A DNA stretch of 64,000 nt from Nostoc sp. NIES-4103 (lineage in GTDB: Bacteria > Cyanobacteriota > Cyanobacteriia > Cyanobacteriales > Nostocaceae), in NCBI RefSeq assembly GCF_002368335.1, contig NZ_AP018288.1:4717787-4781786 (forward strand). The letters run 5' to 3'. The position numbers and the translations under genes are program-made. The notes below the pieces were generated by a model. That model saw only the letters and a program-made list of their open reading frames with translations, was not told the origin of the DNA and made no database searches. Within the stretch, counting starts at the first letter, position 1; each line of letters opens with the position of its first letter. Shown piece by piece: positions 18,647 to 27,499 of this stretch.

Positions 18647-19243
18647 TTAATCCAACTCTCGCCGCCCTTCCAAGGCTCTTGCCAGCGTCACCTCATCAGC
18701 GTACTCTAAATCGCCACCCACAGGTAAACCAAAAGCAATTCGCGTCACTTTGGTAAATGGTTTGAGTAGTTGTCCTACATACAGTGTTGTTGTCTCCCCT
18801 TCCACACTCGGACTAATCGCCAAAATTACTTCTTGAGGTTTTTGCTGACTCACCCGCCGCACTAAAGCTTGAACAGTCAACTGTTCTGGCCCAATACCAT
18901 CAATAGGGGAAATCACCCCACCTAAAACGTGATACTTGCCTTTGTACTCGCGGGTTTTTTCCAACGCAATCACATCACGAGAATCCGCTACTACACAAAT
19001 TGTGTTAGCGTCACGGTTGACATTGCGACAGATTTCACAAACTGGGTCAGCAGACAGGTGAAAGCAGACAGAACACAAGCCTACTTGTTTTTTTGCTTCA
19101 ATCAAGGCTTGTGCCAAAGCTTCTACCTCTGCTTCTGGTCGTTTTAAGATATGCAAAGCTAGACGTTGGGCTGTTTTAGGCCCGACTCCTGGTAAGCGTT
19201 GTAGCTGCTCAATTAACCGTGCTAAAGGACGTGCGTAAACCGT
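18647..19243 (-). CDS. recR: Recombination protein RecR, apparent ACG start
   Basis: RecR works with RecF/RecO to load RecA at gaps. Read from ACG at 19243, the protein is 198 residues, the normal family length. It has the helix-hairpin-helix LPGVGPKTAQRLA, a four-Cys zinc finger (CSVCFH ... CEICRN), and a Toprim domain with VVADSRDVIALE and ISPSVEGE. No ATG, GTG or TTG lies between the in-frame upstream stop and the family's N-terminus; a GGAG sits 8 nt before the ACG. The first usual start codon (TTG at LHILK) would delete the helix-hairpin-helix. So either ACG initiates, or an ATG was lost by mutation or miscalled. Confidence 0.88.
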   Translation of the reverse strand, partial: TVYARPLARLIEQLQRLPGVGPKTAQRLALHILKRPEAEVEALAQALIEAKKQVGLCSVCFHLSADPVCEICRNVNRDANTICVVADSRDVIALEKTREYKGKYHVLGGVISPIDGIGPEQLTVQALVRRVSQQKPQEVILAISPSVEGETTTLYVGQLLKPFTKVTRIAFGLPVGGDLEYADEVTLARALEGRRELD

Positions 19244-19571
19244 GGCTTTATCTCCAGAATGTTTTTACCTTAACTATAATGACATTCTTAAGGAAATTTG
19301 GGGTGGTTGTTTAAAGCATCAAAGATTAAGCCAACTGAGCTTGAAATCATTTCATTTACAAAACTTGCTAGTAAAGCAATCACAAAACATTTCGCGTAAT
19401 AGTTTGTGTTACGTCCAGTAGCCTAAACTTAAGACTTCTTCAATGGCATTTTGTAATACATTTGTAGTGTAGACTGGTAGTGATATTCATTTTGAGGATA
19501 AGCAGTTTAATAAGACGTTAGATCGTTTTATGAATAGAAGAATATTAACCATTTGTTAAATCGGCTATGTA
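19244..19571. other. Divergent intergenic region
   Basis: This is 328 bp between recR and the phosphoesterase gene. A 5' GGAG for recR is present at 19252-19255 (read on the minus strand). Nothing else was recognised. Confidence 0.4.
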
Positions 19572-20393
19572 ATGCACCTTCGTAATATCTCTGCTCAACC
19601 AATCCATCACTTTAACGTTGCCTCTGTTTGCCCAGGTGGTTCAGGATTTGAATGGATAGACATTCCTCTTCTCTCAGCAGTTTCAGATGATCTACCTGAT
19701 AGCCTTGATGCTATCCTGATTGCTGGAGATCTTCAAGCTATTGATAACCCTTTTGTACCGGTTGAAGAACGTAGGCTAGCTGGAGAGGCGATCGCTGAGC
19801 AACTTGTCACATTGGCTGAATCTCAACTTATTCCTCAACTGAATAATACAGGGGTTCTTCTGACAGGTGATTTGTACACTGACCCTACCCTAAAAAAGCG
19901 TGGTCAGACTGGTAATGTCTTATCTGTCTGGAATAGCTTTGCTCAAAGCTTTCGTTGGGTTGTTGGTGTAGCAGGTAACCACGACCTCTTTGATAAACAA
20001 GCCATTTCTTTATGGAAACCTCAACTTATACATGGTACTGCTATCAGCAAAGATGGACTTTGCATTGCAGGCATTAGTGGTATTGTGGGCAATAGTAATA
20101 AACCTTGGCGTGTACCTCAGAAACAACATGCTAAATGGCTCAAGGAGTTATTAGGTCAAAGTCCAGATATCTTACTATTTCATGAGGGGCCATCCTCCCC
20201 AGATGAAACCCGACCAGGTAACGCTAGTATTCTCAAGCAACTGAATAAATTACGATATACTTCTCTGGTGGTTAGTGGACATGTACATTGGCGTCATCCT
20301 CTATCAGGTGAGCCTCCGTCATTACAAGTACTGAATGTTGATTCACGAATTGTTCTAGTAACAAGAGAGCCGATAGAAGCTCTAAAACTTTAG
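19572..20393 (+). CDS. Calcineurin-like metallophosphoesterase
   Basis: This 273-residue cytoplasmic protein has the phosphoesterase motifs: AILIAGDLQAID (GD), a second VLLTGDLYTD, VAGNHDLFDK (GNHD), LLFHEGPSS and VVSGHVHWRHP (GHxH). These bind a two-metal centre for phosphomonoester or diester hydrolysis; the substrate is not predictable. The N-terminal DxH is less clear (FNVASV), so the first metal ligand may be unusual. It ends 93 bp before a strong hairpin shared with the converging psbA gene. Confidence 0.82.
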   Translation: MHLRNISAQPIHHFNVASVCPGGSGFEWIDIPLLSAVSDDLPDSLDAILIAGDLQAIDNPFVPVEERRLAGEAIAEQLVTLAESQLIPQLNNTGVLLTGDLYTDPTLKKRGQTGNVLSVWNSFAQSFRWVVGVAGNHDLFDKQAISLWKPQLIHGTAISKDGLCIAGISGIVGNSNKPWRVPQKQHAKWLKELLGQSPDILLFHEGPSSPDETRPGNASILKQLNKLRYTSLVVSGHVHWRHPLSGEPPSLQVLNVDSRIVLVTREPIEALKL

Positions 20394-20485
20394 GTATATA
20401 GCAAAGTAATGAACATTGTCCTAACCTAGGTGACTACGGCTATACAAAGGCGATCGCTGTTTTTTAGGGAAAAAATTCTTATAAT

Positions 20486-20519
20486 AAAAAACGCCCCCCG
20501 TTTCCGGGGGGCGTTTTTT
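20486..20519. terminator. Strong bidirectional intrinsic terminator (psbA)
   Basis: The stem has CGCCCCCCG paired with CGGGGGGCG and a 4-nt loop, flanked by A6 and T6, so it works on both strands. It lies 22 bp past the psbA stop and also terminates the converging phosphoesterase gene. Confidence 0.95.
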
Positions 20520-20540
20520 ATTGAGCTAAGACTTCAAGAA

Positions 20541-21623
20541 TTAGCCGTTGATAGCAGGAGCGCTCATTGCAACAGGAGCAACTTCACCAGCAGCCAAGTC
20601 TAAGGGGAAGTTGTGAGCGTTACGCTCGTGCATTACTTCCATACCCAAGTTAGCGCGGTTGATGATGTCAGCCCAGGTGTTGATGACACGACCTTGGGAG
20701 TCAATCACTGATTGGTTGAAGTTGAAACCGTTCAAGTTGAACGCCATGGTGCTGATACCCAAAGCGGTAAACCAGATACCGACTACGGGCCAAGCAGCCA
20801 AGAAGAAGTGCAAGGAACGGCTGTTGTTGAATGAAGCGTATTGGAAGATCAAACGACCGAAGTAACCGTGTGCTGCTACGATGTTGTAGGTTTCTTCTTC
20901 TTGACCGAATTTGTAACCGTAGTTTTGAGATTCGGTTTCGGTTGTTTCACGAACCAACGAGGAAGTTACCAAAGAACCGTGCATTGCGGAGAACAAAGAA
21001 CCGCCGAATACACCAGCCACACCTAACATGTGGAAGGGGTGCATCAGGATGTTGTGTTCTGCTTGGAACACGATCATGAAGTTGAAGGTTCCGGAGATAC
21101 CCAAAGGCATTCCGTCAGAGAAGGAACCTTGACCGATGGGGTAGATCAAGAATACTGCGGTAGCTGATGCCAAAGGTGCAGAGTAAGCTACGCAGATCCA
21201 AGGACGCATACCTAAGCGGTAAGATAGTTCCCACTGACGACCTAGGTAGCAAGCGCAACCGATCAAGAAGTGGAAAATTACCAACTGGTAAGGGCCACCG
21301 TTGTACAACCACTCATCTAAGGATGCTGCTTCCCAGATGGGGTAGAAGTGCAAACCGATAGCATTAGAAGAAGGAACAACTGCACCAGAGATGATGTTGT
21401 TTCCATAGATTAAGGAACCTGCAACAGGCTCACGGATACCATCAATGTCTACTGGAGGAGCAGCAATGAAGGCAATTACGAAGCATACGGTAGCAGCTAG
21501 CAAGGTTGGAATCATCAATACGCCGAACCAACCGACATAAATCCGGTTTTCGGTGCTGGTGATCCAGTTGCAGAACCGCTCCCATACGTTGGCGCTTTCG
21601 CGTCTTTGTAAGGTTGTGGTCAT
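20541..21623 (-). CDS. psbA: Photosystem II reaction-centre protein D1
   Basis: D1 binds P680, pheophytin, QB and the Mn4CaO5 cluster in the thylakoid membrane. The 360-residue protein starting MTTTLQRRES has five helices and all key residues at standard positions: Y161, D170, E189, H190, H198, H215, S264, H272, H332, E333, H337 and D342. Processing after A344 removes a 16-residue tail. Residue 130 is Gln, the 'D1:1' low-light form rather than Glu130. Longer in-frame readings upstream are not credible. The gene is monocistronic, with a terminator 22 bp downstream. Cyanobacteria carry several psbA copies; this is one. Confidence 0.98.
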   Translation of the reverse strand: MTTTLQRRESANVWERFCNWITSTENRIYVGWFGVLMIPTLLAATVCFVIAFIAAPPVDIDGIREPVAGSLIYGNNIISGAVVPSSNAIGLHFYPIWEAASLDEWLYNGGPYQLVIFHFLIGCACYLGRQWELSYRLGMRPWICVAYSAPLASATAVFLIYPIGQGSFSDGMPLGISGTFNFMIVFQAEHNILMHPFHMLGVAGVFGGSLFSAMHGSLVTSSLVRETTETESQNYGYKFGQEEETYNIVAAHGYFGRLIFQYASFNNSRSLHFFLAAWPVVGIWFTALGISTMAFNLNGFNFNQSVIDSQGRVINTWADIINRANLGMEVMHERNAHNFPLDLAAGEVAPVAMSAPAING

Positions 21624-21682
21624 TTTTTTATGAATGCTTTGGTTTTTATGATTTTGTAGGTAAACCTGCTTACCTCTAATAT

Positions 21683-21711
21683 AGATTAGAAGCAAAATTG
21701 AGATTTGTAAA
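21683..21711 (-). promoter_or_regulatory. Candidate psbA promoter
   Basis: Read on the minus strand, TTTACA (21711-21706) and TAATCT (21688-21683) are separated by 17 bp, about 60 bp before the start codon. This resembles psbA core promoters with a TTTACA -35. It is a visual assignment only; an alternative -10 (TATATT) is nearby. Confidence 0.4.
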
Positions 21712-21793
21712 GCTGTTATAGTTAAGTTTTTATTATAAATAATATTTGTTTTTGTGATGAATCACGCCGACAGACGCGATTCACCCAGTTTTA

Positions 21794-22144
21794 TCAGCCA
21801 GGGGGCCATTCCATTTGCCGTCCTCCCAGAATATGCAGATGTAAGTGATAGACAGTTTGTCCACCGTCAGGATCGGTGTTGATGACGATGCGATAACCAT
21901 TCTGTAGTCCAGCCTCTTGGGCAACCCGCTTGGCTGTTAGCAGTAGATGTCCCAAAAGACCTTGATCTTGAGATTCGGCTTCATCTAGTTTGGCAATGGG
22001 TTTTTTAGGAATAACGAGGATGTGAACTGGTGCTTGAGGCTGAATGTCTTTGAATGCCAAGGCCAAATCATCTTCATAGACTATGTTAGCTGGAATTTCC
22101 CTACGGATGATTTTGCTGAAAATCGTTTCTGTGGTTTCACTCAT
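21794..22144 (-). CDS. HIT-family protein (HINT-like nucleotide hydrolase)
   Basis: This 116-residue protein has the histidine triad YHLHLHILGG (H100, H102, H104) and the N-terminal IFSKIIRREIPANIVYEDD typical of HINT/PKCI-type purine nucleoside phosphoramidases. It is cytoplasmic. The first nine codons and the upstream flank are duplicated at 24425-24503, next to comM. It is transcribed away from the glycosyltransferase. Confidence 0.93.
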   Translation of the reverse strand: MSETTETIFSKIIRREIPANIVYEDDLALAFKDIQPQAPVHILVIPKKPIAKLDEAESQDQGLLGHLLLTAKRVAQEAGLQNGYRIVINTDPDGGQTVYHLHLHILGGRQMEWPPG

Positions 22145-22196
22145 ACAGATTTACCAACTCATATGTTAGTGATTTTAAAGGTTTACTGTTATACAA
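22118..22196. repeat. Duplicated segment, copy A (HIT start region)
   Basis: 79 bp spanning the first codons of the HIT gene and its upstream flank. It aligns without gaps to 24425-24503 at about 83% identity by hand count (13 mismatches). Confidence 0.85.
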
Positions 22197-22757
22197 CAAT
22201 AATAGTCTTATACACTGTACCAACTGACATTTACATCTAAGCTGTCGCAGATGTAAATTGCAATATCAGCATTTCCTTGGTTCACAAAGTAGCTAAGGTT
22301 TTTTTGTCTGAATACGATGACCTACCCACATTGCTATGGTCATCAATGGGGTATTAATCTTCTAATTACCATTTTATGAAAATTATAAGTTAACAGGATA
22401 GCAGTATTAATACTCTCTGTATCAATTCAGAACTATAGGCATTTCTCAAAGCGCTGTGCATCTCGGAAAAAAATATTTTTATTTATTTTTAGAGAGAAAA
22501 TTAGCTGCTCCTTACTCGATTTTGGGGCTGATTTTTCCCTGTCTGTTAAGGGTTTTATATTAAAAGTTACCGTACCCAATAAACTTGGTTATTTAGGTAG
22601 CAAAATACTCCTGACTATGATATGTTTTCCTATAGATAACAATCATACCAGCCAAACCAAATATAAAAATTATAATTTCTAGCTGCAATATCGGCTAGCA
22701 CTCTTCCATATGTTAGGCAAATTGCACATTTGATATAACACTGCTTTGGAGATTTAT
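22197..22757. other. Long A/T-rich spacer before the glycosyltransferase gene
   Basis: About 560 bp with no convincing ORF or RNA gene. It is more A/T-rich than flanking genes, as is the glycosyltransferase that follows. A GGAG at 22748-22751 is the ribosome-binding site of that gene. Confidence 0.4.
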
Positions 22758-24296
22758 ATGAAACAGTCCAAATACTATTTTGCTATTTTTATAATTATTA
22801 TCATTACCATTTTTATGCGTTTCTATTTGTTGCAAAATCAAAGTCTTTGGTTTGATGAAGGCTGGAGTCTACGCTTATCTGATGGTACAAGCTTTCAAGA
22901 GAATTTATCAAATATTATAGGTCGAGAAGCTGGTGATAAATATCAACCGCTCTATTACTTACTCTTATTCTATTGGCGTTCAGTTTTTGGAGATAGTGAG
23001 TTTGCCATTCGATCGCTCTCAGCTTTGCTGGGAGTCGGCTCAGTAATTACGATATTCTTTACTAGCTTGAGAATTTATGGAAAAAAACATGCCTTATGGT
23101 CGTCCATGATTATAGCAGTCAGTTCTTTTGGTGTGTTTTACAGCCAAGACGCTAGACCTTACGCATTATTAATATTTCTAGCCTCACTACAGATATTTTT
23201 ATTTACTCATATCATCAATCAAGATAATAGTAATAAAATTATTTCACAAGTGCTTTTTGGCCTTATTACTGCCATAGGAATGTTTGGCAGTATCTTGATA
23301 GTAATTTTTAGTGCAGCTCTTTGTTTGTCTCATATTATTGTTTATAGAAACTTAAAACAATGGATTCAATGGTGGGCAACTGCGGCAGTATTCTCTTTAC
23401 CAATGATTTGGTTCTACTTGTCTTCACCAGCTGCATCTGATCCAACAAGTACTGGAGTTACTCGTAGTGGGTTACCCATATTTCAAAACGCTATGTTTGT
23501 GATCTATGGGATATTGGTTGGCACAAGCTATGGGCCCCCGATAGAGCAGTTGCGCGGTGATGACAGGATAAGAGTTGTGCTGAGTTACTGGCCACAATTA
23601 CTATTATTGCTGATTGTAATTACTCTAATTTTGACAGCTTTATTAATTAATTTACTGAGACAAAACGATAGTAAGAAAAATCAACGTACTAATTATTTAT
23701 TTGCCTGTTTATTTCTCATATCATTTGTATTCGCTTTTATATTTGCAGAAGTAACCAAAATTAATTGGTTACCACGTCACTCTTTTTATTTATTTATACC
23801 AATTATCATTATTATTCCGTTAGCTTTTTCTGAGAATTACCAGCGTCAAACAAAACTATATATATTGTCTCAGTTTGCCAAAATAGCTACTGTAGTTTTG
23901 ATTATTATGAATATTTATTCAAGTTCTAAATACTATTTGCAGAAAGACTATGCAAAAGATGACTATCGCTCAGCGGTTCAGTATCTTCTACAAAACCAAG
24001 ATAAGTCTGCAAAATCCATATTGCTGTGGGGAGAGCCGAGATTGCTAAAATACTACGGAGATTCATCGACTTTATATGCAGGATCAAAGATACTAGAAAA
24101 AGTGAAAGGGAAAAATTTAGCCGAAAAAGTTAGTAACATCACCAACAACGTAGATACAGTTTTTGTGATGGTTAATCGCGAATTTTTTTGGGGGCCTAAA
24201 GGTGCAATTAAAAGAGAAATGAGTGATTTATATAACTTGGAATCTGAGACTAGCTGGCCTTATGTCAAGATATATAAATTTGTCAAAAAGAAATAA
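22758..24296 (+). CDS. Membrane glycosyltransferase, GT39/ArnT-like
   Basis: From ATG at 22758 (GGAG six nt upstream) the protein has 512 residues and about ten or more membrane spans. The early loop QNQSLWFDEGWSLRL carries the acidic pair of GT-C enzymes (PMT/ArnT type), and YYLLLFYWRSVFG and YSQDARPYALLIF are also typical. GT-C enzymes move sugars from polyprenyl-phosphate carriers to outside acceptors. The C-terminal soluble part (about 400-512) is unassigned. Base composition is clearly A/T-richer than the neighbours, and the gene is bracketed by the duplicated HIT-start segment, so it may be an insertion at the HIT-comM junction. Confidence 0.82.
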   Translation: MKQSKYYFAIFIIIIITIFMRFYLLQNQSLWFDEGWSLRLSDGTSFQENLSNIIGREAGDKYQPLYYLLLFYWRSVFGDSEFAIRSLSALLGVGSVITIFFTSLRIYGKKHALWSSMIIAVSSFGVFYSQDARPYALLIFLASLQIFLFTHIINQDNSNKIISQVLFGLITAIGMFGSILIVIFSAALCLSHIIVYRNLKQWIQWWATAAVFSLPMIWFYLSSPAASDPTSTGVTRSGLPIFQNAMFVIYGILVGTSYGPPIEQLRGDDRIRVVLSYWPQLLLLLIVITLILTALLINLLRQNDSKKNQRTNYLFACLFLISFVFAFIFAEVTKINWLPRHSFYLFIPIIIIIPLAFSENYQRQTKLYILSQFAKIATVVLIIMNIYSSSKYYLQKDYAKDDYRSAVQYLLQNQDKSAKSILLWGEPRLLKYYGDSSTLYAGSKILEKVKGKNLAEKVSNITNNVDTVFVMVNREFFWGPKGAIKREMSDLYNLESETSWPYVKIYKFVKKK

Positions 24297-24424
24297 AAGT
24301 TTGAATTTTTAAAAACTATATCAGCTTGGGCATCACTATCTAAAATTGGATAGCGATCGCCTGAATTGAAGTTGGCAGTATTTTAACCATAATTGAACCA
24401 TAACTCTAGCTGACTACAAAAATG

Positions 24425-24503
24425 GAAAATCTTCTCTGTGGTTTCACCCATGCCAATCTACCTACTCATCTGCTAGAGATTCTAAAGGTTTACTGTTATA
24501 TAA
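24425..24503. pseudogene. Duplicated segment, copy B: HIT-gene 5' remnant next to comM
   Basis: Gapless ~83% match to 22118-22196. On the minus strand it would encode MGETTEKIF from 24451, against MSETTETIF in the intact HIT gene, then it breaks off. It directly abuts the comM start at 24507. Confidence 0.8.
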
Positions 24504-24506
24504 AAA

Positions 24507-26036
24507 ATGCTTGCTAGAGTCTGGAGTGCATCAATTATCGGCATCGATGCTGTGAAAGTAGGCGTGGAAGTCGATGTGTCAGGGGGATTGCCAGGAATTG
24601 TTGTCTTGGGATTGCCAGATTCAGCGATTCAGGAATCCAAAGAAAGGGTGAAAGCTACTTTAAAAAATGCTGGCTTTGCTTTTCCCATGCGGAAGATAGT
24701 AATTAACTTAACTCCGGCAGATTTACGCAAGGAAGGGCCGTCTTTTGATTTACCTATTAGTGTGGGAATTTTAGCGGCTTCTGAACAAGTCAATGCTGAT
24801 TTGCTAGGAGATTATCTATTTCTAGGGGAAGTCTCTTTAGATGGCACTTTGCGGCCGGTTGCTGGCGTTCTTCCCATTGCTGCAACTGCTCAAAAAATGG
24901 GAATTGCTGGTTTAGTTGTACCTATTGATAATGCCCAAGAAGCCGCAGTGGTACAAGGCTTGGCTGTTTATGGATGCAAAGATATTTGTGAGGTGGTTGA
25001 TTTTTTAAATAATCCACAGCTTTACAAACCTGTGCAACTGGATAACTTAGGGGAGTTGCCACAAATATCTGATAATAGCGCAGATTTGCAGGATGTTAAA
25101 GGACAAGCTCATGCCCGTCGTGCTTTAGAAATTGCTGCTGCTGGCGGTCACAATTTAATTTTTGTGGGGCCGCCTGGTAGCGGTAAAACTATGTTGGCAC
25201 GGCGCTTACCGGGAATTCTACCACCTCTAGAATTCGCTGAAGCTTTGGAAGTGACTCGCATTCATTCAGTAGCTGGTTTATTAAAAAATCGTGGGTCTTT
25301 AGTACGCGATCGCCCTTTCCGCAGTCCCCACCACTCAGCATCAGGGCCTTCTCTGGTTGGTGGCGGTAGCTTTCCCCGTCCTGGTGAAATTTCTCTATCA
25401 CATAGAGGTATTCTTTTTCTCGATGAGTTAACAGAATTTAAACGTGATGTTTTGGAATTCCTGCGTCAGCCTTTGGAAGATGGGTATGTGACGATTTCCC
25501 GCACGAAACAATCTGTAATTTTTCCTGCACAGTTTACTTTAGTGGCGAGTACCAATCCTTGTCCCTGCGGTTTTTATGGTGATACCATTCAACAGTGTAC
25601 TTGTTCACCAAGGCAACGCGAGCAATATTGGGCTAAGCTTTCTGGGCCATTGATGGATCGAATTGATTTACAAGTAGCGGTGAATCGCTTGAAACCAGAG
25701 GAGATTACTCAACAACCTATGGGAGAAGCATCTGTGTCAGTGAGGAAACGAGTGCAACAAGCACGCGATCGCGCCGTTACCCGCTTCCAAGGAGAAGCAA
25801 ATCTGCGTTGCAATGCCCAAATACAAAGTCGTCATCTGCAAAAATGGTGCAAGCTGGATGATGGTAGTCGGAATTTGTTGGAAGCGGCTATTAGAAAATT
25901 AGGTTTATCAGCCAGGGCTAGCGATCGCATTCTCAAAGTAGCGCGTACTATTGCAGATTTGGCTGATGATGAGCACCTAAAAGCTAATCATGTGGCGGAG
26001 GCGATTCAGTATCGTACTATTGATCGGATGCAATAA
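24507..26036 (+). CDS. comM: ComM/YifB-family Mg-chelatase-like AAA ATPase
   Basis: This 509-residue protein begins MLARVWSASIIGIDA and contains the Lon-like fold segment GLPGIVVLGLPDSAIQESKE (about 25-50). Next come the ATPase core with Walker A GPPGSGKT, Walker B ILFLDELTEF, the zinc-like PCPCGFYGD...CTC region and a C-terminal lid (LGLSARASDRILKVART). In other bacteria ComM is a hexameric helicase that speeds branch migration during natural transformation. Length is standard. Its upstream flank is the HIT-gene remnant, suggesting the HIT and comM genes were once divergent neighbours. Confidence 0.93.
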   Translation: MLARVWSASIIGIDAVKVGVEVDVSGGLPGIVVLGLPDSAIQESKERVKATLKNAGFAFPMRKIVINLTPADLRKEGPSFDLPISVGILAASEQVNADLLGDYLFLGEVSLDGTLRPVAGVLPIAATAQKMGIAGLVVPIDNAQEAAVVQGLAVYGCKDICEVVDFLNNPQLYKPVQLDNLGELPQISDNSADLQDVKGQAHARRALEIAAAGGHNLIFVGPPGSGKTMLARRLPGILPPLEFAEALEVTRIHSVAGLLKNRGSLVRDRPFRSPHHSASGPSLVGGGSFPRPGEISLSHRGILFLDELTEFKRDVLEFLRQPLEDGYVTISRTKQSVIFPAQFTLVASTNPCPCGFYGDTIQQCTCSPRQREQYWAKLSGPLMDRIDLQVAVNRLKPEEITQQPMGEASVSVRKRVQQARDRAVTRFQGEANLRCNAQIQSRHLQKWCKLDDGSRNLLEAAIRKLGLSARASDRILKVARTIADLADDEHLKANHVAEAIQYRTIDRMQ

Positions 26037-26148
26037 TTTTTGCCTCGCGCACTGGCTCACCTTTGCGTTAACCAGATAACGCCGTGGTGTTAGCGTTAAC
26101 TGCTGTTGTAGCGCCATTCATCATGCGTGTAGCTTGATGAAGTTTATA

Positions 26149-26724
26149 CTATTTAATCTTCAAAAAACTAAAAATATCTGCTGTTTGTACCTGCCAATCT
26201 GCCAACACTTCGAGAACAGGTAATATATCAGTATTATATTTAACTTCTGGTAACTTGTTTGGTTGAAATACCATCACTGATTTATCATTAGGGTCAATAA
26301 ACCAACCTAATTTAGTCCCCTGATTAATACAGAAAATAATTTTATCAATCACACGGTTAGGAAATTGCTCTGGCGATAGGATTTCAATGGTGAAATCTGG
26401 ATAGCTGTTAAACCGATTAGCAATTTCTCCATCTTCATCAGTTGGGATACGTGACCATTCAAACACGGCAATATCTGGAACTAGAGAACGTCCCCCAAAG
26501 GTACAGCGTAACTCGGTTAATGCTAAAGCTTTTTGTTGGGGTTGACCTACCTGATTAATAGCTGTTGATAAACGAGTTTGGATTATACTATGTTTTCCCT
26601 GAGCCATTGGTTTTTGGTGGATGCGTCCGTCTATATATTCACTGGTAGGTTTGGTTTCTGGTAATTTGAGAAACTCTGCTAGGGAAAGGTTGGAAGATAC
26701 CTGAGTTGATGATGCCATAGGCAA
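26149..26724 (-). CDS. Uma2-family (DUF820) endonuclease-like protein
   Basis: This 191-residue protein has SLAEFLKLPETKPTSEYIDGRI, VPDIAVFEWSRIP, PDFTIEILSPEQ and KLGWFIDPNDKSV. These form the PD-(D/E)XK-like core (D...E-x-L/I) of Uma2 proteins, which are expanded in cyanobacteria and have no settled role. It is followed upstream by a second Uma2 gene on the same strand (70 bp apart); the two are diverged, not a recent duplication. Confidence 0.85.
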   Translation of the reverse strand: MPMASSTQVSSNLSLAEFLKLPETKPTSEYIDGRIHQKPMAQGKHSIIQTRLSTAINQVGQPQQKALALTELRCTFGGRSLVPDIAVFEWSRIPTDEDGEIANRFNSYPDFTIEILSPEQFPNRVIDKIIFCINQGTKLGWFIDPNDKSVMVFQPNKLPEVKYNTDILPVLEVLADWQVQTADIFSFLKIK

Positions 26725-26793
26725 TTACTTTTAGATTAATACTGACAAACAAATAATCTGAGACTGGTAGTTAATCTGCAAATTTACAGTGAA

Positions 26794-27369
26794 TTACAGC
26801 AATTTTGCCAAAGGCAAAGTAAACCCAGGCACAACATCTTCACCACTCAAAATTGCTGTAGCTGGATACTGGGTAATTGAACCGTCCAGATGATAAACCA
26901 AAGCTTGCTGATTTTGGCGGTCAATTAACCATCCCAACCGCACACCATTAGCAATATACTCTACCATCTTGGCTTTGAGTTTTTGTAAGCTGTCATTTTG
27001 AGAACGAATTTCAATCACAAAGTCGGGTGCTAAGTTGATAAATTTGTCTTCTTGCTGATCCCATCCTTGTGGTAAACGTCCTTTAGCCACAAAAGCAGCA
27101 TCAGGCGCTCTGACAGCAGTATTTGCTAACCTAAAACCAGTACTTGGGCCGAATACTTCACCCAAATCTTGGCTTTCTACCCAATAGAGTAGATAGGCTC
27201 CTGCTTTGATTTCTCTATTTCCAGAAATTCCACCAGTTGGGGGCATAGTTTCTAATGTTCCATTAGCATTGCGTTCAAAACGCAGTTCTGGGTTTTGCGA
27301 ACTCATCAGCATTAATTCTTCATCAGTGACAGTATACAAAGACTCCACTGTTATTTTTTCGCTGTTCAT
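26794..27369 (-). CDS. Uma2-family (DUF820) endonuclease-like protein
   Basis: Starting at ATG 27369 gives 191 residues; a longer reading to 27405 is possible. It has STGFRLANTAVRAPDAAFVA, LAPDFVIEIRSQND, KMVEYIANGVRLGWLID and VVPGFTLPLAKL, the standard Uma2 order, with Asp and Glu of the nuclease-like core present. It is probably co-transcribed with the neighbouring Uma2 gene. Biological function is unknown. Confidence 0.85.
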   Translation of the reverse strand: MNSEKITVESLYTVTDEELMLMSSQNPELRFERNANGTLETMPPTGGISGNREIKAGAYLLYWVESQDLGEVFGPSTGFRLANTAVRAPDAAFVAKGRLPQGWDQQEDKFINLAPDFVIEIRSQNDSLQKLKAKMVEYIANGVRLGWLIDRQNQQALVYHLDGSITQYPATAILSGEDVVPGFTLPLAKLL

Positions 27370-27499
27370 GATTATGCGATCGCTCTTCTTGATGGACACT
27401 TTCATTTTAGTGGGTCTACTGCTGTGAAGACTGTTTGCCTCTCTATCTAAGTGAGGTTAGTTTTTAAATTTACAACATAATCACGCATCTACAAAAACT

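Noticed and set aside
21624..21695. 24-residue upstream extension of psbA
   Set aside because: D1 always starts MTTTLQ/MTTxxx; the extension is A/T-rich leader that also holds the candidate promoter.
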